Shown here: piece by piece, positions 51,247-60,137 of the stretch
Numbering within the stretch: the stretch's first letter is position 1
Layout: every line of letters starts with the position of its first letter
Source: Dehalococcoidia bacterium
GTDB lineage: Bacteria > Chloroflexota > Dehalococcoidia > Lucifugimonadales > JAGWBF01
Reading direction: 5' to 3'
NCBI GenBank assembly: GCA_021295955.1
Contig: JAGWBJ010000005.1
Coordinates: 168,597-232,596 of the forward strand
DNA length: 64,000 bases
The notes under the pieces: model-generated
The model's database searches: none
Seen by the model: the letters and a program-made list of their open reading frames with translations, nothing else
What the model was told of the DNA's origin: nothing
Position numbers and translations under genes: made by a program

Positions 51247-52440
51247 ATGGAGTCATCTATACCCCTGCTGAGCGTTCTCGACTACGAGGCCCGGGCCAGC
51301 GAGATCATCCCCAGCGCCCTGTTCAACAGGTGGTTCGGCACGTACGGGGCCCCCGACTGGATTACCAACACCAACAACCTGGACGCCATCCAGTCCACGA
51401 AGCTCAGGCCCCGGGTGCTGGCCGGGATCGGCAAGAGGGACCTGTCGACCCGGGTCTTGGGACAGGACATCGCCCTCCCCGTGATGCTGGCCCCCTCGGG
51501 GTTCCACCAACGGGCCCACCCCGACGGTGAGCTGGCGTCGGTGAGTGCCGCAGGCTCCATGGGCACCGTCATGTGCCTCAGCACGGCCTCCACCTACAGC
51601 ATCGAGGAGGTGGCCCGGGCGTCCTCCGGCCCCATCTGGTTCCAGCTCTACTTCCTGCGGCAGCGGGAGGTGACGGAGACCCTGGTGCGGCGGGCCGAGG
51701 ACGCCGGGTACTCGGGCCTCGTCGTCACCGTGGACAACCTGCCGGCGCGGTCCAGGGAGCGGGATACCCGCTACGCCTATCAGGTGCCCGCCGAGCGGGT
51801 CCTGAAGAACTTCGAGGGGACGGACTTGTGGGACTCCCCCAGCAGGTACGCCATGCACGACAGCTACGAGATGGCCATAGCCTGGTCCGACATGGAATGG
51901 CTGCGCACCATCACCTCCATGCCCATGGTGATCAAGGGGATTCAGACGGCCGAAGACGCCCGGCTGTGCATGGAGCACGGCATGGACGGCCTCATCGTCT
52001 CCAACCACGGCGGACACTCCCTGGAGGGGTCGACGGGCAGCATGGAGATGCTGCCGGAGATCGCCGACGCCGTGGGCGGCGGCATCGAGGTGTACATGGA
52101 CGGCGGCATCCGTCGAGGGGCCGACGTGGTCAAGGCGTTGGCCCTGGGCGCCAGGGCCGTGTTCGTGGGCAGGCCCATCTTCTGGGGCCTTGCCATCGAC
52201 GGCGAGGCGGGGGTGCGCCACGTCCTGGAGATATTCAGGGACGAGCTGGACATCGCCATGGGCCTGTGCGGCGTCGCCTCGGCGGCGGAGGTGGACCGAG
52301 ACCTGGTCGTTCCCGTGGGGGCGGGGGCCGGCGCCGGCGACCCGGTGGACAGGCTGGAGCGGCTCGCGGGGCTCGTGGACCGCGGCTATCTCACCCGCCA
52401 GGAGTTCGACGCCCAGAAGGCCCGAATACTGGGGGCGTAG
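51247..52440 (+). CDS. FMN-dependent alpha-hydroxyacid oxidase-like protein with C-terminal SHOCT domain
   Basis: 397 residues from the ATG at 51247 (AAAGGAG upstream). A glycolate-oxidase-type TIM barrel (residues ~30-355) with FQLYFLRQ and phosphate-binding MDGGIRRGADVVKALALGARAVFVGR. The active-site stretch reads VSNHGGHSLEG: catalytic His is kept, but the Arg that normally follows two residues later is His, so substrate binding may differ. Residues ~367-397 (DRLERLAGLVDRGYLTRQEF... ARILGA) look like a SHOCT domain, usually an oligomerisation module. Function unclear; it may be active on an unusual substrate or have lost activity. Confidence 0.85.
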   Translation: MESSIPLLSVLDYEARASEIIPSALFNRWFGTYGAPDWITNTNNLDAIQSTKLRPRVLAGIGKRDLSTRVLGQDIALPVMLAPSGFHQRAHPDGELASVSAAGSMGTVMCLSTASTYSIEEVARASSGPIWFQLYFLRQREVTETLVRRAEDAGYSGLVVTVDNLPARSRERDTRYAYQVPAERVLKNFEGTDLWDSPSRYAMHDSYEMAIAWSDMEWLRTITSMPMVIKGIQTAEDARLCMEHGMDGLIVSNHGGHSLEGSTGSMEMLPEIADAVGGGIEVYMDGGIRRGADVVKALALGARAVFVGRPIFWGLAIDGEAGVRHVLEIFRDELDIAMGLCGVASAAEVDRDLVVPVGAGAGAGDPVDRLERLAGLVDRGYLTRQEFDAQKARILGA

Positions 52441-52514
52441 GGGCCCCTTCAGGAGCGCACCGGACCTGAAGGCGCAAAGAAGTCCAAGACACGGTTTGCC
52501 TGACTTCCGCCTCT

Positions 52515-52700
52515 CTCGCGACAGGAGACCCTCGCATAACCGCCATACCCCGCGACAGGAGACTCTCGCGTAACCGTCATATCCGCGACAGCGGGTATCC
52601 AATCCCGGGGCTTTAGGCACGAGCGCATCCACTCGACCTTCGTAACTCGGCCCCCACCTGGAGTTACGCAAGAGTCTCCGCTCGCGTGAATGACGGCGGC
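52515..52700. repeat. Direct and inverted intergenic repeats
   Basis: CGCGACAGGAGACCCTCGC is followed by CGCGACAGGAGACTCTCGC in tandem (about 34-bp unit). An inverted copy of GGAGACTCTCGCGTAAC (52558-52574) is at 52663-52679, 16 of 17 matching. They occupy the 404-bp gap between the FMN oxidase and CMD-like genes; no gene is supported there. Confidence 0.7.
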
Positions 52701-52844
52701 CGGGCTGGGACCATAAACAGGTGGTTTGCCCATCTCTCCAGGTCGAAAGGCCATTGGCGGCAGGCACGGTTTGTGTTATGTTTATCCCCGGCCGCGAATA
52801 GGGGCGCCAGATTCTTTCAAAGACAGGGGAGGAACTAAGGAAAT

Positions 52845-53669
52845 ATGGCCACTCTGGAAGAGCGATTTCAAGAAGGCATCGAGATGCGGACGCGCCTGGG
52901 GGGTGGCGAAGGCAGGATGTTCAGGGGCTCGGTGCCCGCGGCCTACGAGCTGGCCCCCGACCTGTACAGGATCACCACCGAGTGCCTGTACGGGTCCATC
53001 TGGAACCGGCCGGCGCTGAGCATGAAGCACCGGGCCGTAGGCACTCTCTCGGCGGTGGTCGTCCTGCGCAGCGAAGCGCAGATAAGGGCCCACCTCAGGA
53101 CGGCCCTCAACGTGGGCCTGACCCCTCAGGAGATCGTCGAGATACTCATGCAGTGCACCTTCTACGCGGGCATCTCCAGCGGCTACAACGCCCTGCTGAT
53201 GGCCAAGGAGGTATTCGAAGAGGAGAACATCCACTACGTCGGCGAGTCGACCTACGACGAGACCATCACCCCCGAAGAGCTCTATGAAATGGGACTGGGG
53301 AAGCACAGGGAGCTGAACCCCGACGTCTTCGGCTACTACACGGTGGACCCCACCTCGGAGGAGCACGACCTGGACCTCCTGATGAACGAGTACCTTTGGG
53401 GGGCCATCTGGACCCGGCCCAACCTGGACATGAAGAGCCGCATCATCTGCGCCCTGTCGGTGCAGGTGGGTGAGGGCCGCTACGACCAGTGGGTCCGCCG
53501 CACCATCGAGGGCGGCCTCCGCAACGGGATAACCAGGGGAGAGGTCCTGGAGCTGTTCATGCACCTGGCCTTCTTCGTGGGCATCCTCGCCGCCCGGTCG
53601 GCCATGAACATCGCCAACACGGTGTTCAGGTCGCCGGAGTTCTCCCAGGAGGGCAGCCCCAGCCTCTAG
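52845..53669 (+). CDS. Carboxymuconolactone decarboxylase family protein, two-domain
   Basis: 274 residues, AGGAACTAAGG before the ATG. Two CMD/AhpD-like helical domains: LSMKHRAVGTLSAVVVLRSEAQIRAHLRTALNVGLTPQEIVEILMQCTFYAGI near 60-110, and a second near 190-250 with LDMKSRIICALSVQ, IEGGLRNGITRGEVLELFMHLAFFVGI. The redox Cys pair of AhpD is absent, so a decarboxylase or lactone-processing role fits better than peroxidase. A tandem arrangement can form a fused dimer. Function unproven. Confidence 0.87.
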   Translation: MATLEERFQEGIEMRTRLGGGEGRMFRGSVPAAYELAPDLYRITTECLYGSIWNRPALSMKHRAVGTLSAVVVLRSEAQIRAHLRTALNVGLTPQEIVEILMQCTFYAGISSGYNALLMAKEVFEEENIHYVGESTYDETITPEELYEMGLGKHRELNPDVFGYYTVDPTSEEHDLDLLMNEYLWGAIWTRPNLDMKSRIICALSVQVGEGRYDQWVRRTIEGGLRNGITRGEVLELFMHLAFFVGILAARSAMNIANTVFRSPEFSQEGSPSL

Positions 53670-53677
53670 GCGGTCCG

Positions 53678-53728
53678 CCCGTGATGCCCAGCAGCCCGTG
53701 ATGCCCAGCAGCCCGTGATTCCCAGCAG
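53678..53728. repeat. Three-unit 17-bp tandem repeat
   Basis: CCCGTGATGCCCAGCAG twice and CCCGTGATTCCCAGCAG once. The third unit contains the GTG start of the next gene (53715), so the array overlaps the translation start. The period equals that of the array at 4089, though the sequence is unrelated. Confidence 0.85.
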
Positions 53729-54230
53729 AAGGACCCCCATCCGCGCCTGGAGGTACGCCCTCGCCCTGGGAAGGCCCGGCCCAGACATGGCATGGGTCAC
53801 GGATGACCTGGCGGTCTCCGGGAGCCTCCATCCCCGCCACTTCCCCCAGCTATCGGACCTGGGCGTCACCGCGGTGGTCGACATGCGCCAGGAGGGCAGT
53901 GACGACCCGGACCTGCTGGCCCGCCACGGCATCGGCTTCCTTCACCTGCCCGTGAGGAACATGTACCCCCCGACCCAGGAGCAGCTCCAACGGGGCGCCG
54001 GGTGGCTCCTGGACGAGCTGGGCCAGGGCGGAAAGGCCCTGGTCCACTGCAAGGACGGCATCGGCCGCAGCGTTTCCCTGGCCGCCTGCGTCCTGATGAC
54101 CCGGGGCTACGACATGGACTCGGCCCTGGCCCTCATACGGAGCGTGCGCTGGGGAGTGGCCCTGAGACGCCGGCAGCGGGAGGCCCTGAGGGAGTTCGAG
54201 CGGGGCCTCGGGCCTCCACCGGGGACTTGA
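53715..54230 (+). CDS. Dual-specificity protein phosphatase family protein
   Basis: 171 residues from a GTG at 53715; the N-terminal Trp/Arg-rich stretch before AWVTDDLAVSG matches what I recall of related proteins, so the longer start is preferred over the ATG at 53787. The PTP loop is VHCKDGIGRS near residue 110 (C-x5-R), with the general acid Asp likely in VVDMRQEGSDD near 55. Dual-specificity phosphatases act on phospho-Ser/Thr/Tyr or on phosphorylated small molecules. No kinase is adjacent. Soluble. Confidence 0.88.
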   Translation: MIPSRRTPIRAWRYALALGRPGPDMAWVTDDLAVSGSLHPRHFPQLSDLGVTAVVDMRQEGSDDPDLLARHGIGFLHLPVRNMYPPTQEQLQRGAGWLLDELGQGGKALVHCKDGIGRSVSLAACVLMTRGYDMDSALALIRSVRWGVALRRRQREALREFERGLGPPPGT

Positions 54231-54252
54231 AGCCCCGGCCCGGCGCGCGGGC

Positions 54253-54576
54253 CTACGACAGCGGCGGCCCGACCAGGACGTCGTCGCCCTCGACACGCAC
54301 CTGATAGACCGTCAGGTCCTCGTAGGCCGGGGGGGTCAGGCACTCACCGGTCCTGACCCGGAACAGGCTGCTGTGCAGGGGGCATTCCACGACCTCGCCG
54401 TACAGGTCTCCCTCGGAGAGGGCGGCGCCCGAGTGGGGACACAGCTCATCCACGGCGTGGTAGGTCCCGTTGACGTTGACCAGCAGGATACGCTCGAACC
54501 GGCCCAGCTCCACAAGCATCATCCTGCCCGGCGGTAGCTGGTCCGCCTTGGCGACCGCCACGAACTCCTCCGGCAT
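54253..54576 (-). CDS. Rieske [2Fe-2S] ferredoxin-like protein
   Basis: 107 residues. A small Rieske ferredoxin of the NirD/BphA3 type with cluster motifs CPHSGAALSEGDLYG (C-x-H) and CPLHSSLFRVRTG (C-x2-H), about 16 residues apart. It carries one electron to an oxygenase or other reductase. No oxygenase is adjacent; the flavin oxidoreductases in the window might use it, but this is a guess. It is 53 bp downstream of a Lin0512 gene on the same strand. Soluble. Confidence 0.92.
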   Translation of the reverse strand: MPEEFVAVAKADQLPPGRMMLVELGRFERILLVNVNGTYHAVDELCPHSGAALSEGDLYGEVVECPLHSSLFRVRTGECLTPPAYEDLTVYQVRVEGDDVLVGPPLS

Positions 54577-54629
54577 ACGCGCCCCCGATTCTGCCCCGAT
54601 TCGGTATGACGCCGGGCCCGGGGCGGCGC

Positions 54630-54968
54630 TCAGAGCTCCATGCTCACCACCACCGCCGCATTGGCCATGATGGTCACGTCGGAGCCGTCCTCACTGGGGA
54701 TGTCCAGCCCACCCTTCACCACCTGGATGCGCCGCTCGCCGTAGGGGAGGACGCTCAGGACGGCGTCGCCATCCACCGAGTCCGGCTCGGCGACGGCGAT
54801 GGTCACGTCGACCTGCATGGCCTCGGGACCCTTGCCCACGGCCCGGGGGAAGGAGAGGCTATTGTGCCAGAGGGCGTTTGCCACGGCCCTCTGGGCAGCC
54901 TTGGTGTAGTCTCCGCCGTGCAGGTCCACACCCACACCCATCTCGATGATGCATCGCTTCAGCGCCAC
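54630..54968 (-). CDS. Lin0512 family protein
   Basis: 112 residues from a GTG with GGAGGCC upstream. Family features are RCIIEMGVGVDLHGGDYTKAAQRAVANALWHNSL at the start, VDVTIAV near 54 and VKGGLDIPSED.DVTIMANAAVVVSME at the end. Members are small, widespread in bacteria and of unknown function, sometimes encoded near nucleotide or cofactor genes. It is probably co-transcribed with the Rieske gene downstream. Confidence 0.9.
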   Translation of the reverse strand: MALKRCIIEMGVGVDLHGGDYTKAAQRAVANALWHNSLSFPRAVGKGPEAMQVDVTIAVAEPDSVDGDAVLSVLPYGERRIQVVKGGLDIPSEDGSDVTIMANAAVVVSMEL

Positions 54969-55257
54969 CGTTGGCCTCCATAGACTTCAGGCTGCCAACA
55001 TTACACACCACGTCCAGGCCCCAGTCAACAGACTGGTGGACTGGCCGCGGCGGAGGTCTGGATTTGTTCCTCCGTTGGAACAAATAAGGGCCAAATCGGC
55101 GGCGGGTCAAGAATCCCTCCCGTCCCTCATCTTGAGCAGTCACCGACCACCGGCCACGGACCCGCCGAGGCAGCTTCTTGCCGATGGCATGGCGCCAACA
55201 TTGGTGCCAGTTTGAGGAACGGCGCTCAGGCCCGTTAAGGTTCGCGGCGCCCCTCTC

Positions 55258-55345
55258 CGTCATGCCCGCGAAAGCGGGCAGCCACGTACCCCCGCCCCGC
55301 CCCCGGATTCCGGCTCCGGGGCCGAAACGACGGTGGGGAGGGCAG
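55258..55345. repeat. REP-like palindrome cluster
   Basis: Contains GTCATGCCCGCGAAAGCGGGCA, then GGATTCCGGCTCCGGGG and GAAACGACGGTGGGG, related to blocks at 2817, 8937 and 17826. The 985-bp gap 54969-55954 is made up of this cluster, the 230-bp repeat and a further REP-like element; no gene is supported there. Confidence 0.7.
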
Positions 55346-55433
55346 CGAGCGGCCCGGGCCACGGTGGGGGAGGCGGCGATGAGTGGGAGGTCAGACCGCT
55401 GGCGAAAGGCAAGGCCGGACTTTTTCTGTCTCC

Positions 55434-55662
55434 CTTTCATTGTCTCTCATTTTCTCCCATTCCAAGCCCATCGGCCGAGCCGGAGGCGGATTCCGGGGGG
55501 TTGCCAGAGGGCTGGGAGGGTCTGTTTCCAATACGGTTTTTCTTCATCGGCGCCGGAGAACCAAAGATGTCGGGGAGGCCGAGGCTAGCGGTGTCTTGCC
55601 CACATGCTATGGTAGGCGGCCGCTTCTCCGATTGGGAAGGGGTGCGTGTCAGCAGGACGGGC
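55434..55662 (-). repeat. Dispersed ~230-bp repeat, copy 2 (inverted)
   Basis: Reverse complement of 9195-9424, about 85% identical over the central 198 bases with no indels. It lies between REP-like clusters at 55258-55345 and 55771-55800, 290 bp upstream of the methylase gene. As with copy 1, the open frame in it does not show clear codon-position constraint. Confidence 0.85.
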
Positions 55663-55770
55663 ACCCTGGAGCCCGCATGATCCATCTATCTTAGTGGCGA
55701 TGAAAGGGGGGAACCCGATGGTGAGACGGGATACACGGGGACCGTGGGGAGGGAGTCCAGGTCCCCGCCC

Positions 55771-55800
55771 CTGGGTCCCGGCCTACGCCGGGATGACGGC
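55771..55800. repeat. REP-like palindrome
   Basis: CTGGGTCCCGGCCTACGCCGGGATGACGGC has the same hairpin-plus-ATGACGG form as other elements of the family in this window. Confidence 0.55.
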
Positions 55801-55954
55801 GGGGAGGGGCCGTGGGGACGACGGGGGCAGTGATTGGTCGCCCGCCGTCCCGCCGTCCCGCCGTCCCCCGAGGGGAATCCGGCGGTGGGCGGGTTGCATA
55901 TTTGCCGGAATTGGCCGAACATAGCAGGAAGTCCGTTCCGCCACACAAGAAGCC

Positions 55955-58858
55955 ATGCCACACCAGACCGAGCCAAGCGTCAACAACGCCATGGGCCACC
56001 TGCTCCAGGGAATGCTCTCCCGCAGCAAGGTGCGGTCCGAGAATACCCAGGCCATTGCCGGTCATCCCGGACTGAAGCCCGACATCCTGATCACCGCGCC
56101 GGACCGCTCTCCCGTGGTGGTGGAGGCGGAGTATCTGCCCGCCCTCACAGTCGAAGCCGAGGCCAAGTCCCGCCTTGGGATGGAGGCCGCGGAAGACGGC
56201 CGAACCATCGAGGCCGCCGTAGCCCTCCGGTACCCCAAAGAGGTTGGTGACGCCGACGACCTGCCTACGGCCCTCCAGTCTGCCCCCCTCTCCTACTGTA
56301 TCTTCACCCAGGGGACGAAGGCCGTGGAGCGCTTCCCTGAGTCCGGCTGGTTGGAGGCGTCCGTCGACGATGTGTCCGACATGATCCGGCTGGTGTCCGT
56401 CCCTAGGCAGGCCGTCTACAACGCCGCGACCGCAATGGAGGAGGGCATAGAACGGGTCGCCAAGATACTGGACGAGATGAACGAAAACCGCTCCGCCGTG
56501 ACGACCGCCGTCGCCCGGTTGCTGGGAATGGAGAACGTGCCCCAGAGCCGACGCATGGCCTGCGCCATCATCGCCAACGCCATGGTATTCCAGGAGCGAA
56601 TTGCCGGGATGCACGACAACGTCAAATCGCTGCGGCTGACTTGCGGACCGGACGTCCCCAATCCCCACGGTGAGACTGTGGATGCCTGGAGCCGCATCCT
56701 GGAGATAAACTATTGGCCCATCTTCGCAGTCGGCAGGGACATTCTGACCCAGCTTCCATCGGGAGAGGCGACCCGGATCCTGGGAACCTTGTACTTCACC
56801 GCGGGTCAGCTAACCGCCGCAGGCATAGACAACGCCCACGACCTAACGGGTCGGGTCTTTCAACGCCTCATCGCCGACCGCAAGTACCTAGCCACCTTCT
56901 ACACCCTGCCGGCGTCGGCTGCTCTGCTGGCGCGACTGGCAGCGGTCAAGATGAAGGGCGTGGACTGGAGCGACTCCGAGGCCATCGGAAAGCTGCGGGT
57001 CGGCGACTTCGCCTGCGGCACCGGCGCCCTGCTGTCGGCGGTGTACGAGCAGATAGCGTCGTGCCACGAGCGTTCCGGAGGCGATCCTGCGGCCCTGCAT
57101 CGGGTGATGATGGAGGAGGTGCTATACGGCTGCGACGTCATGCCCTCGGCGGTGCACATCACGGGATCGACCCTGGCGGGGACCGAGCCATCCGTAGGAT
57201 TCAACGAGTCCCGCATCTACAGCATGCCGTACGGGCGCATGAAGGACGGCAGCGTCGCCATCGGCTCCCTGGAGTATCTCAACTCCAACGCGCAGATGAC
57301 CCTGGCCAACTACACCAACCCGGCCCTTCGAACGGGGAGCTCCGGAGAAGAGACCGCATCCCAGGTCATCGCAGAGGTCCGTCACGAGAGCTTCGACCTG
57401 GTGATAATGAACCCACCCTTTACCAGCGATACCAAACACCGCGATGCCGCCGACGGTGTCCTGAACGCCGCGTTTGCCGCCTTCAACGCTTCCGATGCTG
57501 ACCAATCAAGCATGGCAAAGCGGCTGAAGCGGTTGGCTAACGCTAGTGCTTATCACGGGCACGCCGGCCTGGGTTCTGCTTTCGCTGCTCTTGCCAATAA
57601 GAAAGTCCGTCGTGGTGGCGTCGTGGCGTTTGTGTTGCCATTTACGGCCATCAATGGCTCATCGTGGGCAAAATTTAGGAAACTGGTTGCCACGAAGTAT
57701 ACCGACCTTACTATAGTAAGCATCGCGGCCAACGGCCATGACATGTCATTCTCATCGGAGACCGGCATGGCAGAATGCCTGATAATAGGCCGCAGGCTAG
57801 GACTGGCCGAAAAGCCTGACTTCCGCGCGAAATTCATTTCCTTGCGACGCAGGCCGACAAGTTTCGCCCATGCGCTGGAACTCTCCAAGGCTATCTCGTC
57901 CGCCGGGGAGAGCCGTCACCTGGAAGACGGGCCGTTTGGCGGTATCCCCATATACTGTGGAGATACTCTTGCCGGGGAATTGCTGGATGCGCCACTGCAT
58001 GCCCATGAAGACGGGTGGGGTGCGTCCAGGATTCTGGACGCTTCCGTAGCGCAGGTAGCCCATTGGCTGTCTGCCGGGGAACTACGGCTGCCCGCAGAGC
58101 CAAGCTCGGAGGAATTGCCCGTTGCAGAGTTGAGCGAACTTGGACGACTAGGCCTTGATTCCCAGTTGCTCGTCAGCACCTCCCATAAGGGGCCGTTTAC
58201 TAAAGCACCTGCTAGCCCGACGGCCACCTACCCCGCGCTGTGGAACCATGATGCGCAGAATGAGACGCGAATGATCTGCGCCCCCGACTCACAATTGCTA
58301 GTGCGGCCGGGAATGGAGGACAAAGCCGCGGAGGTCTGGGCCACAACTGGCCGAGCTCACATTAGCCGAGGATTCCGTTTCAATTCGCAACCATTGGCGG
58401 TAGCGTCCACTGAACAGCGGACGGCAGGGGGCCGAGGGTGGCCGAACGTCGTGTTTGACAGGTGTGACCATGACTCCGCATTCGCTCTATGGGGAAACAG
58501 CACACTAGGGCTACTATGCTATTGGTGGCACTCGAACCGGCAAGTTGCAGGTCGAGGCGACATGACCATACGGGCTACAGATTCCCTCCCGGTGCTGGAC
58601 TTGCGTGCGCTCACCGATGACCAACTGTACACAGCCGAGGTCATTTTTGAAGAGTTCCGGGACAAGGAGTTAAAGCCCGCCTACCTTGCCGACGCCGACC
58701 CCAATCGCGCCCTCCTTGACCGCCGAGTGGTGTGCGATCTGTTGGGCTTCGACGAGGATACCTACAAGGGAGTCCGCCGCCTAGCCGCCAAGTGGTGCGC
58801 CGAGCCGTCGGTCCACGGCGGCAAGGCCCGGCCCAAGGATGCGTCGTTGGTGGTGTAG
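55955..58858 (+). CDS. Type IIG-like restriction-modification N6-adenine DNA methylase
   Basis: 967 residues from the ATG at 55955 (no good ribosome site). The N-terminus has KPDILITAPDRSPVVVEAEY near 45-65, a PD-x-(D/E)-like nuclease pattern with E-x-E instead of E-x-K. The methylase core has SAM motif I VGDFACGTGALL near 350 and catalytic NPPF near 485. A variable C-terminal part with GFRFNSQPLA likely recognises the target site. The fused build suggests a type IIG enzyme, or a solitary methylase if the nuclease is inactive. Codon and base composition change in the C-terminal half (see findings). No specificity subunit is next to it. Confidence 0.8.
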   Translation: MPHQTEPSVNNAMGHLLQGMLSRSKVRSENTQAIAGHPGLKPDILITAPDRSPVVVEAEYLPALTVEAEAKSRLGMEAAEDGRTIEAAVALRYPKEVGDADDLPTALQSAPLSYCIFTQGTKAVERFPESGWLEASVDDVSDMIRLVSVPRQAVYNAATAMEEGIERVAKILDEMNENRSAVTTAVARLLGMENVPQSRRMACAIIANAMVFQERIAGMHDNVKSLRLTCGPDVPNPHGETVDAWSRILEINYWPIFAVGRDILTQLPSGEATRILGTLYFTAGQLTAAGIDNAHDLTGRVFQRLIADRKYLATFYTLPASAALLARLAAVKMKGVDWSDSEAIGKLRVGDFACGTGALLSAVYEQIASCHERSGGDPAALHRVMMEEVLYGCDVMPSAVHITGSTLAGTEPSVGFNESRIYSMPYGRMKDGSVAIGSLEYLNSNAQMTLANYTNPALRTGSSGEETASQVIAEVRHESFDLVIMNPPFTSDTKHRDAADGVLNAAFAAFNASDADQSSMAKRLKRLANASAYHGHAGLGSAFAALANKKVRRGGVVAFVLPFTAINGSSWAKFRKLVATKYTDLTIVSIAANGHDMSFSSETGMAECLIIGRRLGLAEKPDFRAKFISLRRRPTSFAHALELSKAISSAGESRHLEDGPFGGIPIYCGDTLAGELLDAPLHAHEDGWGASRILDASVAQVAHWLSAGELRLPAEPSSEELPVAELSELGRLGLDSQLLVSTSHKGPFTKAPASPTATYPALWNHDAQNETRMICAPDSQLLVRPGMEDKAAEVWATTGRAHISRGFRFNSQPLAVASTEQRTAGGRGWPNVVFDRCDHDSAFALWGNSTLGLLCYWWHSNRQVAGRGDMTIRATDSLPVLDLRALTDDQLYTAEVIFEEFRDKELKPAYLADADPNRALLDRRVVCDLLGFDEDTYKGVRRLAAKWCAEPSVHGGKARPKDASLVV

Positions 58859-58907
58859 AGTCGGTCCGAGCCGAGGCCGCCAAGTTTTGATAACAGGAGA
58901 CGTACCC

Positions 58908-59630
58908 ATGCCGATGGTACCAAACAGGGTGCTGCTGGTCACCCCCCACCCGGACGACGCCGAGGGTGGCTGCGGGGCCACCGTGGCCAGGTGGATAGCG
59001 GGGGGAGCGGAGGTGGTCTACCTGCTATGCACCAACGGGGACAAGGGCACCACGGACCTGGAGATGACCCCGCCCCGGCTGGCCGAGACCCGCGAGAGGG
59101 AGCAGCTAGAGGCCGCCAGGGTGCTGGGAGTCAAGGACGTGGTGTTCCTGCGTCACCCCGACGGGGCCCTGGAGGACGACCGCCAGTTCCGTGGAGAGGT
59201 GGTGCGCGAGATACGCCGCCACAGGCCCGACGTGGTCATGTGCATGGAGCCCTTCCGGCTGGTCAGCCACTCCCACAGGGACCACCGGATCAGCGGCCAG
59301 GTGACCGTGGACGCGGTGGCCACCTACGCCTGGCGGCCGCTGTACTTTCCCAACCACATGGCCGACGAGGGACTGGCCCCTCACCAGGCGCCCCACGTCT
59401 ACCTGTGGGGCAGCGAGACGCCGGACACCTTCGTGGACGTGAGCACCACGGTGGATAGGAAGATCGATACCCTGCTCAAGCACGCCTCTCAGATGACCGA
59501 CCCCGACAGGGTCCGGTCGCGGGTGCGGGAGTCCGCCCGGCGTGTGGCCCAGACCCACGGGACCGGCTTCGAGTACGCCGAGGCCTTCCGGGTGATGTCC
59601 TTCTCCCGGGACCCGCTCCTGGTGACGTAG
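58908..59630 (+). CDS. PIG-L/LmbE family deacetylase
   Basis: 240 residues from the ATG at 58908 (ACAGGAGAC upstream). The zinc site is built by VTPHPDDAEGG near residue 10-20 and VSHSHRDHR near 118-126. PIG-L enzymes deacetylate N-acetyl groups on sugar derivatives such as GlcNAc-inositol, or mycothiol- and bacillithiol-type thiols. Substrate is not clear here. Conserved GDKGTTDLEM near 47 and MSFSRDPLLVT at the end support the family. It follows the methylase on the same strand by 49 bp. Confidence 0.92.
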   Translation: MPMVPNRVLLVTPHPDDAEGGCGATVARWIAGGAEVVYLLCTNGDKGTTDLEMTPPRLAETREREQLEAARVLGVKDVVFLRHPDGALEDDRQFRGEVVREIRRHRPDVVMCMEPFRLVSHSHRDHRISGQVTVDAVATYAWRPLYFPNHMADEGLAPHQAPHVYLWGSETPDTFVDVSTTVDRKIDTLLKHASQMTDPDRVRSRVRESARRVAQTHGTGFEYAEAFRVMSFSRDPLLVT

Positions 59631-59758
59631 CCACTGGAAGTACGCGGCTCACGGGACCCGTTACTGGTAACCTAGCCATTGAAAGAAAGGGCGTTCCGGG
59701 GGGACCAAACGATATGGCCCGTAACGTTCTTGCCGACCAGAAACCTGGCCGTACTGTA

Positions 59759-59787
59759 TTGACAACCGATACCAGGTGTAATATATT
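59759..59787 (+). promoter_or_regulatory. Promoter of the small HTH gene
   Basis: TTGACA (59759-59764) and TATATT (59782-59787) with a 17-bp spacer. The ATG starts 8 bp after the -10 box, so the message would be leaderless or almost so. Confidence 0.65.
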
Positions 59788-59794
59788 AGGCGGC

Positions 59795-60016
59795 ATGAAC
59801 GACATCCAGGAGGTCCTGTCCCGGCTGCAGGCCAAGGGTTGGACCGTAGCCGCCATCGCGGACGATCTGGGACTGAAGCGGGTGACGGTGGCTAGATGGA
59901 AGATCGGCGTCCACTATCCCGCCAACCCATCCATCGCCAAACAGGCGCTGAAGCAGCTCGATGCGCGAAAGCGGATCCCCAAGAGGAAGCGGTATAAGCA
60001 ACGGCGCAGCTCCTGA
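59795..60016 (+). CDS. Small helix-turn-helix protein
   Basis: 73 residues from the ATG at 59795. A helix-turn-helix is visible in TVAAIADDLGLKRVTVARWKIGV (about residues 17-40), followed by a basic tail RKRIPKRKRYKQRRSS. The overall form fits a small DNA-binding regulator of a phage- or resolvase-like kind. Earlier in-frame starts from 59714 lie within the promoter. It is 121 bp upstream of the NYN-LOTUS gene on the same strand. Function unknown. Confidence 0.82.
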   Translation: MNDIQEVLSRLQAKGWTVAAIADDLGLKRVTVARWKIGVHYPANPSIAKQALKQLDARKRIPKRKRYKQRRSS

Positions 60017-60137
60017 GCCGGGCGAGGGGCGCCAAAGCCGAGCCCGGGCGGACTCATACGCGGGGTTGCCCCGACCGGGCAGGGTGCACAGGGTCGTATT
60101 GGACTAGATGGCTGGACAAGAGGGTGGGAGGTTAACG

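Noticed and set aside
55333-55680. Protein gene inside the 230-bp repeat (also 9186-9446 on the minus strand)
   Set aside because: The 66 shared codons align without indels, but changes fall at positions 1, 2 and 3 as 8, 8 and 13, which is not clear purifying selection; there is no ribosome site. Kept only as a repeat.
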